Positions 34,249 to 43,905 are shown, counted from the stretch's first letter. The stretch is DNA of 64,000 bases from Senegalimassilia anaerobia JC110 (GCF_000236865.1 NZ_HE611015.1:471376-535375); one strand, 5' to 3'. Notes: generated by a model from the letters alone, not told the origin. Made by a program: numbers and translations.

Positions 34249-34959
34249 TTATTCAGCAGCAACCGTGTAGTTCTTGTTCACGGAAGAGTCGACAGCAACA
34301 CCCGGGGTCATGGTGCCGGAAACGCTGACGGACTTAACGTACTTGCCCTTAGCAGCAGCAGGCTTCATGCGCAGGATCTCGTCGTAAACAGCGCCGTAGT
34401 TCTCAGCGAGCTGCTCGGGAGTGAAGCTGGCCTTGCCGATAATGACATGAGCAATACCATAACGGTCAGCACGATACTCCACGCGGCCGCCCTTGAGCTC
34501 CTTGATAGCCTGAGCAACGTTCGGGGTGACGGTGCCGAGCTTCGGGTTCGGCATCAGACCGCGGGGGCCGAGGATCTTGCCCAGACGGCCAACCTTGCCC
34601 ATCTGATCAGGAGTAGCAACGGCAGCGTCGAAGTTGAACTCGCCAGCCTGGATCTGAGCAGTCAGCTCGTCGGTGCCAACGATGTCAGCGCCAGCCTCAC
34701 GAGCGGCGTCAGCTGCAGCGCCCTCAGCGAAGACGGCAACACGGACGGTCTTACCAGAGCCATTCGGCAGGGAGACCGTACCACGCAGCTGCTGATCAGC
34801 CTGACGGGTATCGATACCCAGGCGAAAGTGAGCCTCGATGGTCTGATCGAACTTGGTGGTTGCGACTTCCTTCACCATTGCAAACGCCTCAAGCGGAGCG
34901 TAGGTGGCATCGCCGATCTTCTCGACAGCAGCGCGGTAAGCCTTGGAATGCTTTGCCAT
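34249..34959 (-). CDS. rplA: 50S ribosomal protein L1
   Basis: A 236-residue L1 starting at the ATG at 34959 (MAKHSKAYRAAVEKI) behind AAGGAA; an in-frame upstream start at 35019 is not supported. It has GTVSLPNGSGKTVRVAVF, and KILGPRGLMPNPKLGTVTPN is the L1 signature. L1 builds the mobile stalk of the large subunit and in many bacteria represses its own operon by binding the rplK leader. It is the last gene of the cluster. Confidence 0.97.
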   Translation of the reverse strand: MAKHSKAYRAAVEKIGDATYAPLEAFAMVKEVATTKFDQTIEAHFRLGIDTRQADQQLRGTVSLPNGSGKTVRVAVFAEGAAADAAREAGADIVGTDELTAQIQAGEFNFDAAVATPDQMGKVGRLGKILGPRGLMPNPKLGTVTPNVAQAIKELKGGRVEYRADRYGIAHVIIGKASFTPEQLAENYGAVYDEILRMKPAAAKGKYVKSVSVSGTMTPGVAVDSSVNKNYTVAAE

Positions 34960-35055
34960 GATAGTTCCTTTCGTGGTTCGTAGCGAGCTTATGCGGCTTC
35001 TAACGCAAAGCCCTTCCACTGTCCAAAATCTAATGCATCAAACGATGCGAAATTC

Positions 35056-35547
35056 TTAAGCCTCGCCCCTGAGGATAGCGGCCAGCTTCTTAGAAGGCAC
35101 GTAGGTCTTCTTCATCTCGACGCCCTCGACACGCACGCCCATGGAACGAGCGGTACCGGCAACGATACGCATAGCAGCATCGATGTCGTTAGCGTTCAGG
35201 TCGGGGAGCTTGATCTCAGCGATCTCGCGAAGCTGATCCTGGGTAAGGGTGCCCACGAACTTCAGCTGCGGGATACCGGAAGCGGACTTCAGGCCCAGCT
35301 TCTCCTTGATCAGCACGGCCGCCGGCGGGGTCTTGCAGATAAAGGTGAAGGACTTGTCCTCGTACACCGTGATCTCAACAGGGATGATGGTGCCCTTCTG
35401 CTCCTGCGTCTGAGCGTTGAACGCCTGGCAGAACTGCATGATGTTGACACCCTGAGCACCCAGAGCCGGGCCGACGGGCGGGGCCGGATTCGCAGCGCCA
35501 GCAGGAATCTGCAGCTTAACGAAGCCGGTAACTTTCTTCTCAGCCAT
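35056..35547 (-). CDS. rplK: 50S ribosomal protein L11 with C-terminal extension
   Basis: A 163-residue L11. The core is standard: [55 protein letters not shown] and [15 protein letters not shown]. Most bacterial L11 proteins stop at that last motif (about 141 residues). Here about 20 more residues follow ([21 protein letters not shown] is the end region). L11 forms the GTPase-associated centre with 23S rRNA. The 102-base leader after nusG would be the place for L1 autoregulation. Confidence 0.96.
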   Translation of the reverse strand: MAEKKVTGFVKLQIPAGAANPAPPVGPALGAQGVNIMQFCQAFNAQTQEQKGTIIPVEITVYEDKSFTFICKTPPAAVLIKEKLGLKSASGIPQLKFVGTLTQDQLREIAEIKLPDLNANDIDAAMRIVAGTARSMGVRVEGVEMKKTYVPSKKLAAILRGEA

Positions 35548-35649
35548 TCTAATTACCTTTCAAAATGCTTTTGCACTATATATCTTCACAGCCTAAGGAA
35601 TGAGAAGCCCCGGTCCACGCGGGCACGCCTTAAAACTGCAGAGACCATT

Positions 35650-36180
35650 CTATATGCAGGAAACCTGATCGAACGAAAGCTCCACCGGGGTTTCACGACC
35701 AAAAATCGAAACCATGACCTTCACCTTACCGGCATCAGGCATAACCTCCGAAACAACACCGTCAAACTCGGCCAAAGGACCGGAAACAACCTTGACAGCC
35801 TGCCCTGCTTCAAGATTAGTTGAGGTCTTCTTCGGGGCTTCGTGACTAGTACGCTTCATAATCTTGTTGTACTCGTCACGAGTAAGCGGCGCGGGCTTAC
35901 TATCGGCGCCGACAAAACCGGTAACACCGGGAGTATTGCGAACAGCAGCCCAGCTACGATCATCGAGTTCCATACGAACCAGCACGTAACCGGGAAACAC
36001 CTTCTTTTCGCTTTCCTTACGACGACCGCCCTCTTTAATCTCAGTAACGGTCTCCGTAGGAATCTCGATAGCGAAGACATTGTTCTCAAGACCCATGGTT
36101 TCGATGCGGGTTTCAAGGTTCGTCTTCACCTTGTTCTCATAGCCGGAGTAGGTGTGAAGCACATACCATTTCTTCGACAT
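35650..36180 (-). CDS. nusG: Transcription termination/antitermination protein NusG
   Basis: A 176-residue NusG: KWYVLHTYSGYENKVKTNLE, FPGYVLVRMELDDRSWAAVRNTPGVTGFVG and the C-terminal KOW domain VKVVSGPLAEFDGVVSEV. It begins 3 bases after secE. It couples RNA polymerase to ribosome or Rho. The length is typical of the short form without the actinobacterial acidic N-terminal extension. Confidence 0.97.
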   Translation of the reverse strand: MSKKWYVLHTYSGYENKVKTNLETRIETMGLENNVFAIEIPTETVTEIKEGGRRKESEKKVFPGYVLVRMELDDRSWAAVRNTPGVTGFVGADSKPAPLTRDEYNKIMKRTSHEAPKKTSTNLEAGQAVKVVSGPLAEFDGVVSEVMPDAGKVKVMVSIFGRETPVELSFDQVSCI

Positions 36181-36183
36181 GCC

Positions 36184-36618
36184 TTAAGCCCCCAATCCGG
36201 AAATCAAAAACAACAGCGGCGTGATAATGCCATTGTCAAGAACAGCAACATAAATACCGAAGAAGAGAAGTGCGGCAACTACCACAACGCTCCAACGAAG
36301 AACGTCCTGACGGCTGGGCCAAGTAACGCGTTTCATCTCAGCCTTAACATCCCTGAGGAACTGGAAACGCTTCTTCTTAGGCTTAGCAGCTTTCTTCTCG
36401 GCCTTCTTTTCAACAGCCTTGCTCTGCTTGGCGTCTTTTGCAGAATCAGCAGCCTGAGAAGTTTTACCGAACAGCTTCTTCTTAGGAGCTTCGGTATCAG
36501 CGCTTTCGCCCTGAGCTTGTTTCAATGCCTCAGCAGCAGCTTCGGCCTGACGAGCTTCCTTGCGAGCGGCGCGAGCGGCAGAGGCCTTCGCACGCTGAGT
36601 TTTTGATTTCTTAGCCAT
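36184..36618 (-). CDS. secE: Preprotein translocase subunit SecE
   Basis: A 144-residue SecE. The conserved part is the C-terminal 60 residues: FLRDVKAEMKRVTWPSRQDVLRW, then one membrane helix (VVVVAALLFFGIYVAVLDNGI). About 80 Lys/Ala-rich residues precede it, an unusually long cytoplasmic N-terminus. It forms the SecYEG channel. It is followed at once by nusG. Confidence 0.94.
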   Translation of the reverse strand: MAKKSKTQRAKASAARAARKEARQAEAAAEALKQAQGESADTEAPKKKLFGKTSQAADSAKDAKQSKAVEKKAEKKAAKPKKKRFQFLRDVKAEMKRVTWPSRQDVLRWSVVVVAALLFFGIYVAVLDNGIITPLLFLISGLGA

Positions 36619-36727
36619 CTGATTCCTTTAGGGATCGTTTTACCTCTAAACGCCAAACAAGCAGCCTGGCATCAAGCTGCTGATCAATTTAGCAACCTGA
36701 CTACAAGCTGCTCGCTATTCGAGCTGG

Positions 36728-36801
36728 CAGGCCAGGAGGGACTCGAACCCCCAACATGCGGTTTTGGAGACCGCCGCTCTACCAATTGGAGCTACTGGCC
36801 T
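36728..36801 (-). tRNA. tRNA-Trp(CCA)
   Basis: The acceptor AGGCCAG/CTGGCCT, the anticodon stem GCGGT/ACCGC with loop CTCCAAA, and the T-arm GGTTCGAGTCC fold normally on the minus strand. It lies between rpmG and secE, a position common in bacteria. Confidence 0.96.
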
Positions 36802-36824
36802 ATGCCCGTGCTAACCTCTGAAAA

Positions 36825-36974
36825 CTATCGAGTTTCCTTATGCAGCGTGTGCTTCTGGCACCACTTGCAATACTTCTTCAACTCGATACGATCAGGGTTG
36901 TTCTGCTTGTTCTTCTTGGTCGTGTAGTTACGGCGCTTGCACTCCGTACACGCCAAGGTAACCATCGTGCGCAT
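36825..36974 (-). CDS. rpmG: 50S ribosomal protein L33
   Basis: A 49-residue L33 read directly from the minus strand: [19 protein letters not shown] at the N-terminus and [17 protein letters not shown] at the C-terminus. AAGGAG precedes the ATG. Two CxxC pairs (Cys9/12 and Cys36/39) make it the zinc-binding form. It lies between tuf and tRNA-Trp. Confidence 0.96.
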   Translation of the reverse strand: MRTMVTLACTECKRRNYTTKKNKQNNPDRIELKKYCKWCQKHTLHKETR

Positions 36975-37033
36975 GAACTCTCCTTATAAGCCGTATTCAA
37001 ACAAGCTTGAACGCATACACATGAATCTTAAAG

Positions 37034-37059
37034 AAGGGCCCGCCCGAAAGCGGGCCCTT
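37034..37059 (-). terminator. Terminator after tuf
   Basis: A perfect 10-bp stem (AAGGGCCCGC / GCGGGCCCTT) lies 20 bases after the tuf stop and before rpmG, so rpmG-secE-nusG either reads through or has its own promoter. Confidence 0.75.
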
Positions 37060-37078
37060 TAAACACTGCAGCTTAAAA

Positions 37079-38281
<1,203 letters not shown>

Positions 38282-38365
38282 GTTTCATCCTCCTTATAAG
38301 GATCGCTTTCGCGAAACGAATCTAAAATAAAGCGCCCGATAAATCGGGCGCAGTGTATGTATTGG

Positions 38366-38439
38366 TAGCGGTGACTGGATTCGAACCAGTGACGCCACGG
38401 GTATGAACCGTGTGCTCTAACCAACTGAGCTACACCGCC
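38366..38439 (-). tRNA. tRNA-Met(CAU), elongator type
   Basis: The anticodon stem CACGG/CCGTG holds the loop TTCATAC. The acceptor GGCGGTG/CACCGCT is paired at position 1-72 (G-U), unlike initiator tRNA, and the three G-C pairs of initiators are absent. A tRNA-Ile with a modified CAU anticodon cannot be fully excluded. Confidence 0.9.
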
Positions 38440-38449
38440 AAAAAGCTGG

Positions 38450-38522
<73 letters not shown>

Positions 38523-38531
38523 GAAAGATGG

Positions 38532-38613
38532 TGGGCGCGCTAGGATTCGAACCTAGGTAGACAGAGTCAACGGGTTTACAGCCCGTCCCCTTTAACCACT
38601 CGGGCACACGCCC
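38532..38613 (-). tRNA. tRNA-Tyr(GUA)
   Basis: A class II tRNA with a long variable arm. The anticodon stem ACGGG/CCCGT holds the loop CTGTAAA, and the acceptor is GGGCGTG/CGCGCCC. It is the first gene after the strong promoter. Confidence 0.96.
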
Positions 38614-38694
38614 ATGTTTCGCTGCTTAATTCATGTGCATTTATCAAGCTGCCTGCTTGCGGATCGGTGAGAACCCGAACGCGCGAGCAGTGGA

Positions 38695-38723
38695 ATCATA
38701 CGCTAGCTGAGAAACCGTGTCAA
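38695..38723 (-). promoter_or_regulatory. Strong promoter of the tRNA-Tyr/Thr/Met-tuf operon
   Basis: On the minus strand TTGACA (38718-38723), a 17-base spacer and TATGAT (38695-38700) are almost perfect consensus. They lie about 80 bases upstream of tRNA-Tyr. Confidence 0.9.
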
Positions 38724-39133
38724 CCCTTTACACGGCCCCGGGTGTATCCTCTTCAAACCTTCGCAAAGCTTTGAATACTTATCACCCGTTGCTGTAAGCT
38801 GTTCGGCTTTCCAGCAGGCGTTCCACTTCGAAGCTCGCTGTCGTGAGCTCCGCAAGCGAGGTAGTATATTACGGGATAGTAGACGTTGTGGCAACCCCTT
38901 TTTTCAACTTTTTTTGAAAGATGGAACTTCTTCTACAGGATTGCTTCGGCCTTGCTCGCACGGTATTTGCTATTTCCCCTGCTCAGCTTTAGGTATGTTG
39001 CTGCTTGGCACTGTTGGGAGAACGAAAAACCCGAGCGGACGGTCGTTGCCTTCAGCATGGTGTTGCTTTGGTTCGATTGAAGACACGGCTACTCCTCCTA
39101 TATATCGCCTGTCCACGATGCACCCTAAATACA
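38724..39133. other. Gene-poor, AT-richer region between the tRNA operon and the NlpC/P60 gene
   Basis: Apart from one possible 38-codon ORF (38970-39086) I see no gene. A poly-T/poly-A tract (plus strand, about 38898-38918) has imperfect inverted-repeat character (TTTTTTCAAC / TTTTTTTGAAAG). I checked for tmRNA, RNase P RNA and SRP RNA signatures and saw none. Confidence 0.4.
38970..39086 (-). CDS. Possible small protein of 38 residues
   Basis: A GTG at 39086 stands behind a near-perfect ribosome site (AGGAGGAG), and the frame encodes SSIEPKQHHAEGNDRPLGF followed by FVLPTVPSSNIPKAEQGK before a TAG. No signal peptide or membrane segment is present and I recognise no family. The ribosome site is the only evidence for translation, so it may be chance. 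Confidence 0.28.
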   Translation of the reverse strand: MSSIEPKQHHAEGNDRPLGFFVLPTVPSSNIPKAEQGK

Positions 39134-39165
39134 AACCGAGGGAAGGCCTTTGCCTTCCCTCGGTT
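39134..39165 (-). terminator. Terminator of the NlpC/P60 gene
   Basis: A perfect 14-bp stem (AACCGAGGGAAGGC / GCCTTCCCTCGGTT) with a 4-base loop lies 23 bases after the stop. Confidence 0.78.
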
Positions 39166-39188
39166 GCATGCACATGAGGTTGTATCTT

Positions 39189-40385
39189 CTAGAACTGCAG
39201 TGCGTTCGTAAAGTTCGACCACGAAAGCGAGTCGGTATTGCGGACACATGCGCCGAACGTGGGAGCATGCACATAGGGAGTTCCGCCGTAGCCGCCGGCG
39301 ATTCCCACGTGGCCATAACGCCACAAAACATCACCCGGACGCGCCTCGCTGACGGATACCACTCGAGTAGCACGAGCCATCTGAGCCTCGCTTTGATGCG
39401 GCAGTTCAATGCCAAGCTGACGATATGCCCACGTGACCAAGCCGGAGCAGTCGAACGAATCAGGTCCCTCGGCGCCCCAAACGTACGGACAACCGATACG
39501 CGAGCAAGCGTAGGAATACGCGGCGCTATTGTCTCCCGCGGAGCCGCCGCCAGGATAGACGATGGTGCTTCCGCCGCCATCATTGCCGCCGCCACCCTGG
39601 TTGCCGCCGCCCTGGTTGCCGCCATCGTTGCCGCCGCCCTGGTTGCCGCCATCGTTGCTTCCGCCGCCCTGGTTGCTGCCGCCGTTACCGCCGGCAGCTG
39701 CAGCTGCAGCCTCCGCCTCTGCCTGTGCCTGGGCAGCCGCTGCGGCAGCGGCCGCAGCCTGCTCCTGCTCAAGCAGGGCACGCGCCTCTTCGTCAAGGGA
39801 GTTCATAAGATCGGTGGCGTTTTGCACCTTGACCTGAACCTCATCGTGGATTTGCTTGCATTCCGCAGCCTTCTGGGCAGCGATCTGCTCCTGACGCGCA
39901 AATTCGTCTTTAGCCGCCTGAAGCTGCTCGCGAGCGGCCTTGGTCTGGTCGACCAGATCAGCGTCGTTGGCGTTGATCTGGTTCAGCAGCTCCCAATTCT
40001 GCGTGAACTCGGCAAAAGAGGAAGCACCCAGCAGAAAATCGATGAACGTGGTGGAGCCGGAGCGGTACATGCTGCGGGCGCGCGTGCTCAGGCGATCTTG
40101 CAGACCCTCGATTTCCTCAGTGGTCTCGTCGATCTTAACCTGCTGCTCCTCCATGGAGCGCTGGGCGCTTTCCTGCTCGTCAAGAGCGGCATAGTAGTTT
40201 TCGCCGGCAGTTTCGAGATCGGCCTGCAAGCCGACCAGCTGATTGCGAACGGCATCCGCCTCGGCCTGCTTCTCGGCGGCCGTTTCAGCAAACGCGAACT
40301 CGGGGATGATAAGCGACGTGGCGCCAAGCGCTGCTGCGCCGCCGATGAATGCTCGCCTGCTGAGATCGATTATAGATTGGCTCAT
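39189..40385 (-). CDS. Secreted NlpC/P60 peptidoglycan endopeptidase with Tat-type signal
   Basis: A 398-residue cell-wall hydrolase. The ATG at 40385 follows AGGAGG. The signal is twin-arginine: DLSRRAFIGGAAALGATSL, ending at FAFA. Next come two long coiled-coil segments (about 35-215, PcsB/RipA-like), an Ala-rich stretch, and a Gly/Asn/Gln linker (about 235-275). The C-terminal NlpC/P60 domain follows, with catalytic Cys in PDSFDCSGLVTWAYRQLG and His in RYGHVGIAGGYGG. It should cleave the gamma-D-Glu-diamino-acid bond. Use of Tat rather than Sec is unusual for this family, and a tatA gene lies at 59 kb. Confidence 0.9.
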   Translation of the reverse strand: MSQSIIDLSRRAFIGGAAALGATSLIIPEFAFAETAAEKQAEADAVRNQLVGLQADLETAGENYYAALDEQESAQRSMEEQQVKIDETTEEIEGLQDRLSTRARSMYRSGSTTFIDFLLGASSFAEFTQNWELLNQINANDADLVDQTKAAREQLQAAKDEFARQEQIAAQKAAECKQIHDEVQVKVQNATDLMNSLDEEARALLEQEQAAAAAAAAAQAQAEAEAAAAAAGGNGGSNQGGGSNDGGNQGGGNDGGNQGGGNQGGGGNDGGGSTIVYPGGGSAGDNSAAYSYACSRIGCPYVWGAEGPDSFDCSGLVTWAYRQLGIELPHQSEAQMARATRVVSVSEARPGDVLWRYGHVGIAGGYGGTPYVHAPTFGACVRNTDSLSWSNFTNALQF

Positions 40386-40539
40386 CCAAGAACCTCCTAG
40401 ATTGAGCTTAGGTACTGTGATTACGGGCATTAGCATCGCATATGATAGCACGGAGAACGGTTGCAGGAAAAACGCTTGTGTGCATGCGTTCATAAAACCA
40501 GTTCATGCGTATGCTTTTACGCAGATCCCCGAAAACGCG

Positions 40540-40576
40540 AAACGGGGAAGGAAACCTGAAGCCCCCTTCCCCGTTT
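40540..40576 (-). terminator. Terminator of putP
   Basis: A 12-bp stem (AAACGGGGAAGG / CCTTCCCCGTTT) with a 13-base loop lies 28 bases after the putP stop; short Ts follow on the minus strand. Confidence 0.65.
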
Positions 40577-40603
40577 GGATACCTATATATGCGCCACGTA
40601 CGG

Positions 40604-42193
40604 CTATGCAGCCGTAGGATTCACATCCTCATCCATGCGCGCCTCGGTGTAGTGATCGAACTCATCGTAAATCTCCTGCGAGGGCTCTGCCGTGAGCTTG
40701 GAGACCACGAAGATGCAGAGAAGCGAGACGATGAAAGCCGGCAGAAGCTCGTAGATGCCGAACACGCCGCCGAGCGGCTTGATGAGGTTATGCCAAACCA
40801 CCACCGTGATCGCACCGCCGAGCATGCCCGCGAGCGCGCCGGGCAGGTTCGTGCGGCGCCAATACAGGCTGCACAGCACAAGCGGGCCGAACGATGCGCC
40901 AAGGCCCGCCCAGGCATAAGAGACGACACGGAAGATGACGGAGTTCTCATCAAGGGCGATGACGATGCCGATGATCATGACCACGGCCAGCGTGATGCGG
41001 GAAACGATCATGACCTGACGATCGGTGGCATCGCGCTTGATGATGCCGCGGAAGATGTTCTCGGCAACCGAGGAACCAGTGATGAGCAGATACGAAGAAG
41101 CAGAGGACATAGAAGCCGCAAGAATACCGGACACCACCACGCCGCACATGAAGGCGGGCAGGATCATTTGGGCGATCACGATGAAGATGTTCTCAGCAGC
41201 CGCATTGGTGCCGAAATAGGTGGGCAGCATGGCGCGTCCGATGAAGCCGATGCACAGGGCGCACACCATGGAGATGACGACCCACACCACGGCGATGATG
41301 CGCGACTGGCGAACCTCCTCAGCAGAACGGATGCCCAGGAAGCGCACGAGCACCTGCGGCATGCCGAAGTAGCCAAGGCCCCAAGCCAAGGTGGAGATGA
41401 TGGTGAGGATGCCGAAATCGGTAGGCTCGCCGAACAGCGGCTGATCACCCTGGACCGCCTGCAAGCCCGTAGCAGCATCCATAATGGGCGTGGTGAGCTG
41501 CCCGCCGTTCAAGAAGCCGGGGATGTTCTGCAGGAAGGCCACCGTCACATCGACGCCGCCGACGGAGGCAATGGAGCCGATAAGCACCACGGCAAGCGCG
41601 AAGAACATCAAGCAGCCCTGGATGAAGTCGGTTGCCACAACCGAAAGATACCCGCCCACCAGCGTATAAGCGAACACCACCACGGCACCGAAGATCATCA
41701 TGGCCGCATAGTCGATGCCGAACAGCGTGTGGAACAGCTTGCCGCAGGTGACGAAGCAGCTGCCCGTATAGACGCAGAAGAACAGCAAGATGATGACCGC
41801 TGCAACCGTGGACAGGATGTTCTTCTTATCATGGAAGCGGTTGGAGAAGAAGGCCGGAATGGTGATGGCATGCACGCGCTCGGAGTACTGACGCAGGCGC
41901 TTGGCCACGAACAGCCAGTTCAAATACGTGCCGATAGCAAGGCCGATGCAGGTCCACATGGCCTCGGAGGCGCCGAAGAAGTAAGCAAGACCGGGGATGC
42001 CCATGAGCAGATAGCCCGACATATCGGAGGCCTCGGCGGAAAGCGCAGTGAACCACGGGCCCACCTTACGACCGCCGATGAAGTACTCATCGGTAGAGGA
42101 GTTCGAGCGCTTGGCGTAGGAGAAGCCCACCGCCAGCACCACGACGAAGTAGACAACCATGGCCAAAACGACCAGCAAATCATTCGATTCCAT
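40604..42193 (-). CDS. putP: Sodium/proline symporter
   Basis: A 529-residue sodium:solute symporter with about 13 membrane segments. Sodium- and proline-site regions of PutP are present: DEYFIGGRKVGPWFTALSAEASDMSGYLLMG is the N-terminal signature region, and SGILAASMSSASSYLL carries the paired serines of helix 8. It imports proline for carbon, nitrogen or osmoprotection. It is divergent from an aminotransferase gene across a region with a 15-base palindrome. Confidence 0.92.
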   Translation of the reverse strand: MESNDLLVVLAMVVYFVVVLAVGFSYAKRSNSSTDEYFIGGRKVGPWFTALSAEASDMSGYLLMGIPGLAYFFGASEAMWTCIGLAIGTYLNWLFVAKRLRQYSERVHAITIPAFFSNRFHDKKNILSTVAAVIILLFFCVYTGSCFVTCGKLFHTLFGIDYAAMMIFGAVVVFAYTLVGGYLSVVATDFIQGCLMFFALAVVLIGSIASVGGVDVTVAFLQNIPGFLNGGQLTTPIMDAATGLQAVQGDQPLFGEPTDFGILTIISTLAWGLGYFGMPQVLVRFLGIRSAEEVRQSRIIAVVWVVISMVCALCIGFIGRAMLPTYFGTNAAAENIFIVIAQMILPAFMCGVVVSGILAASMSSASSYLLITGSSVAENIFRGIIKRDATDRQVMIVSRITLAVVMIIGIVIALDENSVIFRVVSYAWAGLGASFGPLVLCSLYWRRTNLPGALAGMLGGAITVVVWHNLIKPLGGVFGIYELLPAFIVSLLCIFVVSKLTAEPSQEIYDEFDHYTEARMDEDVNPTAA

Positions 42194-42306
42194 GTTCTGT
42201 GCCCGCCCCTTATGCCGTTTTCAAGCCCATCCCCCAGGCAAACCGCACGGCCCTCCAGCCGGCATCGCCGAAATCCGGGAAACGGACGCATTTAACGGCC
42301 GGTCGA

Positions 42307-42334
42307 TTGTTTACATTGACGCTGGGATTATACT
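42307..42334. promoter_or_regulatory. Overlapping divergent -10 elements of putP and the aminotransferase gene
   Basis: On the plus strand TTGTTT (42307-42312), 16 bases and TATACT (42329-42334) could drive the aminotransferase. On the minus strand the overlapping TATAAT (42327-42332) could drive putP, though its -35 is poor. If both are used they would compete. Confidence 0.45.
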
Positions 42335-42342
42335 TGACTTTG

Positions 42343-42357
42343 CCTACCTCAGGTAGG
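42343..42357. promoter_or_regulatory. 15-base palindrome, candidate operator
   Basis: CCTACCT-C-AGGTAGG is a perfect 7-bp inverted repeat around one base. It lies just beyond the overlapping divergent -10 boxes, in the expected initiation region of the aminotransferase transcript. Confidence 0.45.
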
Positions 42358-42404
42358 TGTTTTCGATTGTTCTTACCCCGCAAACGGCGAAAGGATGCAC
42401 CACG

Positions 42405-43694
42405 ATGCCAGCTTACGCAGAGCTTGCCCACGAAGCGTTGGAATCAACGCGCGATGCGCTCACCCGCGAATACGAGTCTTTCAAGGCGAAGGGGCTGGCT
42501 CTGAACATGGCGCGCGGCAAGCCCTCCCGCGCACAGCTTGACCTGAGCATGCCCATGCTCACGTGCATCGTCGATGTCGACGACTGCACCGCCGAAGATG
42601 GCACGGACTGCCGAAACTACGGCGTGCTCGACGGCATTCCCGAGGCGAAGCGCCTTATGGCCGTTATGCTCGACGATGACGCCGAACATGTGGTGGTGTT
42701 CGGAAACTCCAGCCTGAACATCATGTACGACACCATGGCTCGTTGCTGGATGTTCGGCACGCTGGGTCATACGCCTTGGTGCAAGCTCGACGAAGTGAAA
42801 TGGCTGTGCCCCTGCCCCGGATACGATAGGCACTTCGGCGTGACCGAGGCCTTCGGCATCAAGATGATTCCCGTTGCTATGAACGAGGACGGCCCGGATA
42901 TGGACGAGGTGGAGCGCCTGGTTGCCGAAGATGCTTCGATCAAGGGCATCTGGTGCGTACCGAAATATTCCAACCCCAGCGGCGCAACCTATTCCGACGA
43001 GGTGGTGCGCCGCTTGGCCGGCATGCCCTGCGCGGCCGACGACTTCCGTATCTTCTGGGATAACGCGTACGGCATCCATCACCTGAGCGACGACGCGGCG
43101 CAGCAAGATCAGCTGCTCGACATCCGCCGCGCTTGCGATGATGCCGGAAACCCCAACCGCTGCTTCAAGTTCGCCTCAACCAGCAAGGTCACCTTCCCCG
43201 GTGCGGGCATCTCGGCAATGGCGGCAAGCAGCGCCAACATCGCGGACATGAAGGCGCATATGAGCCCGCAGATCATCGGCCACGACAAGCTCAATCAGCT
43301 GCGTCACGTGAAGTTCCTGCACGATGGTAAAGGCCTGGCGAAGCATATGGCCAAGCACGCCGCCATCCTGCGCCCCAAGTTCGAGCTGGTGGACCGCAAG
43401 CTGTCCGAGGGCCTAAGCGATATCGGCGGCTGCACCTGGAGCAAGCCGCGCGGCGGGTACTTCGTCTCGTTCGATGCCCCCACCGGATGCGCGAAGCGGA
43501 TCGTGGAGCTTGCCAAAGACGCCGGCGTCACCATGACAGGCGCAGGCGCCACCTGGCCCTACAAGCAGGACCCGGCCGACAGCAACATCCGCATCGCCCC
43601 CAGCCTGCCGCCCGTCGAGGAGCTGGATGCAGCGCTCGACGTGTTCGTTTGCTGCGTGAAGCTGGCGTACGCGGAGAAGCTGCTGCAGGATTAA
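42405..43694 (+). CDS. Aspartate aminotransferase-like protein (MocR-type class I, subgroup Ic)
   Basis: A 429-residue PLP enzyme from the ATG at 42405 (AAAGGA upstream). It begins LNMARGKPSRAQLDLS at about 32-47, then CRNYGVLDGIPEAKRLMA, GNSSLNIMYD and CVPKYSNPSGATYSDEVVRRLA. The PLP-binding lysine is in FASTSKVTFPGAG, and the C-terminal arginine region is SNIRIAPSLPPVEEL. This subgroup lacks a DNA-binding domain despite its MocR label and is thought to act on aspartate. Substrate specificity is not proven. Confidence 0.85.
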   Translation: MPAYAELAHEALESTRDALTREYESFKAKGLALNMARGKPSRAQLDLSMPMLTCIVDVDDCTAEDGTDCRNYGVLDGIPEAKRLMAVMLDDDAEHVVVFGNSSLNIMYDTMARCWMFGTLGHTPWCKLDEVKWLCPCPGYDRHFGVTEAFGIKMIPVAMNEDGPDMDEVERLVAEDASIKGIWCVPKYSNPSGATYSDEVVRRLAGMPCAADDFRIFWDNAYGIHHLSDDAAQQDQLLDIRRACDDAGNPNRCFKFASTSKVTFPGAGISAMAASSANIADMKAHMSPQIIGHDKLNQLRHVKFLHDGKGLAKHMAKHAAILRPKFELVDRKLSEGLSDIGGCTWSKPRGGYFVSFDAPTGCAKRIVELAKDAGVTMTGAGATWPYKQDPADSNIRIAPSLPPVEELDAALDVFVCCVKLAYAEKLLQD

Positions 43695-43855
43695 GCCGAA
43701 CGCCCTGAGCAGACGGTCGCTTTCGATGGAAAACCCGCCATCGTACCAAAGCAACAGGTTCACTGGCTTTCATGCCTGAACCCACACGCCCCGCTAACGC
43801 GATAAGAGGCATTTCGTTCGCAAGGAGCGCACCGCTTCCAACGCATATATATAGG

Positions 43856-43883
43856 TAAGGCCCGCTCGATTGAGCGGGCCTTA
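43856..43883. terminator. Bidirectional terminator between the aminotransferase gene and thiE
   Basis: A perfect 12-bp stem (TAAGGCCCGCTC / GAGCGGGCCTTA) with a GATT loop separates convergent genes. Confidence 0.77.
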
Positions 43884-43905
43884 ATTGCATTTGCTCCAGT
43901 TCGCG

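Noticed and set aside
36184..36440. Suspicion that secE carries a frameshift because of its long N-terminus
   Set aside because: The frame is intact from a normal start, and Lys/Ala-rich N-terminal extensions of SecE are known in Actinobacteria.
38724..39133. Possible tmRNA, RNase P RNA or SRP RNA gene in a long gap
   Set aside because: None of the conserved landmark sequences of these RNAs is present on either strand.
39590..39720. GC-rich tandem repeat that might be an independent repeat element
   Set aside because: It is the Gly/Asn/Gln-coding linker inside the NlpC/P60 gene.
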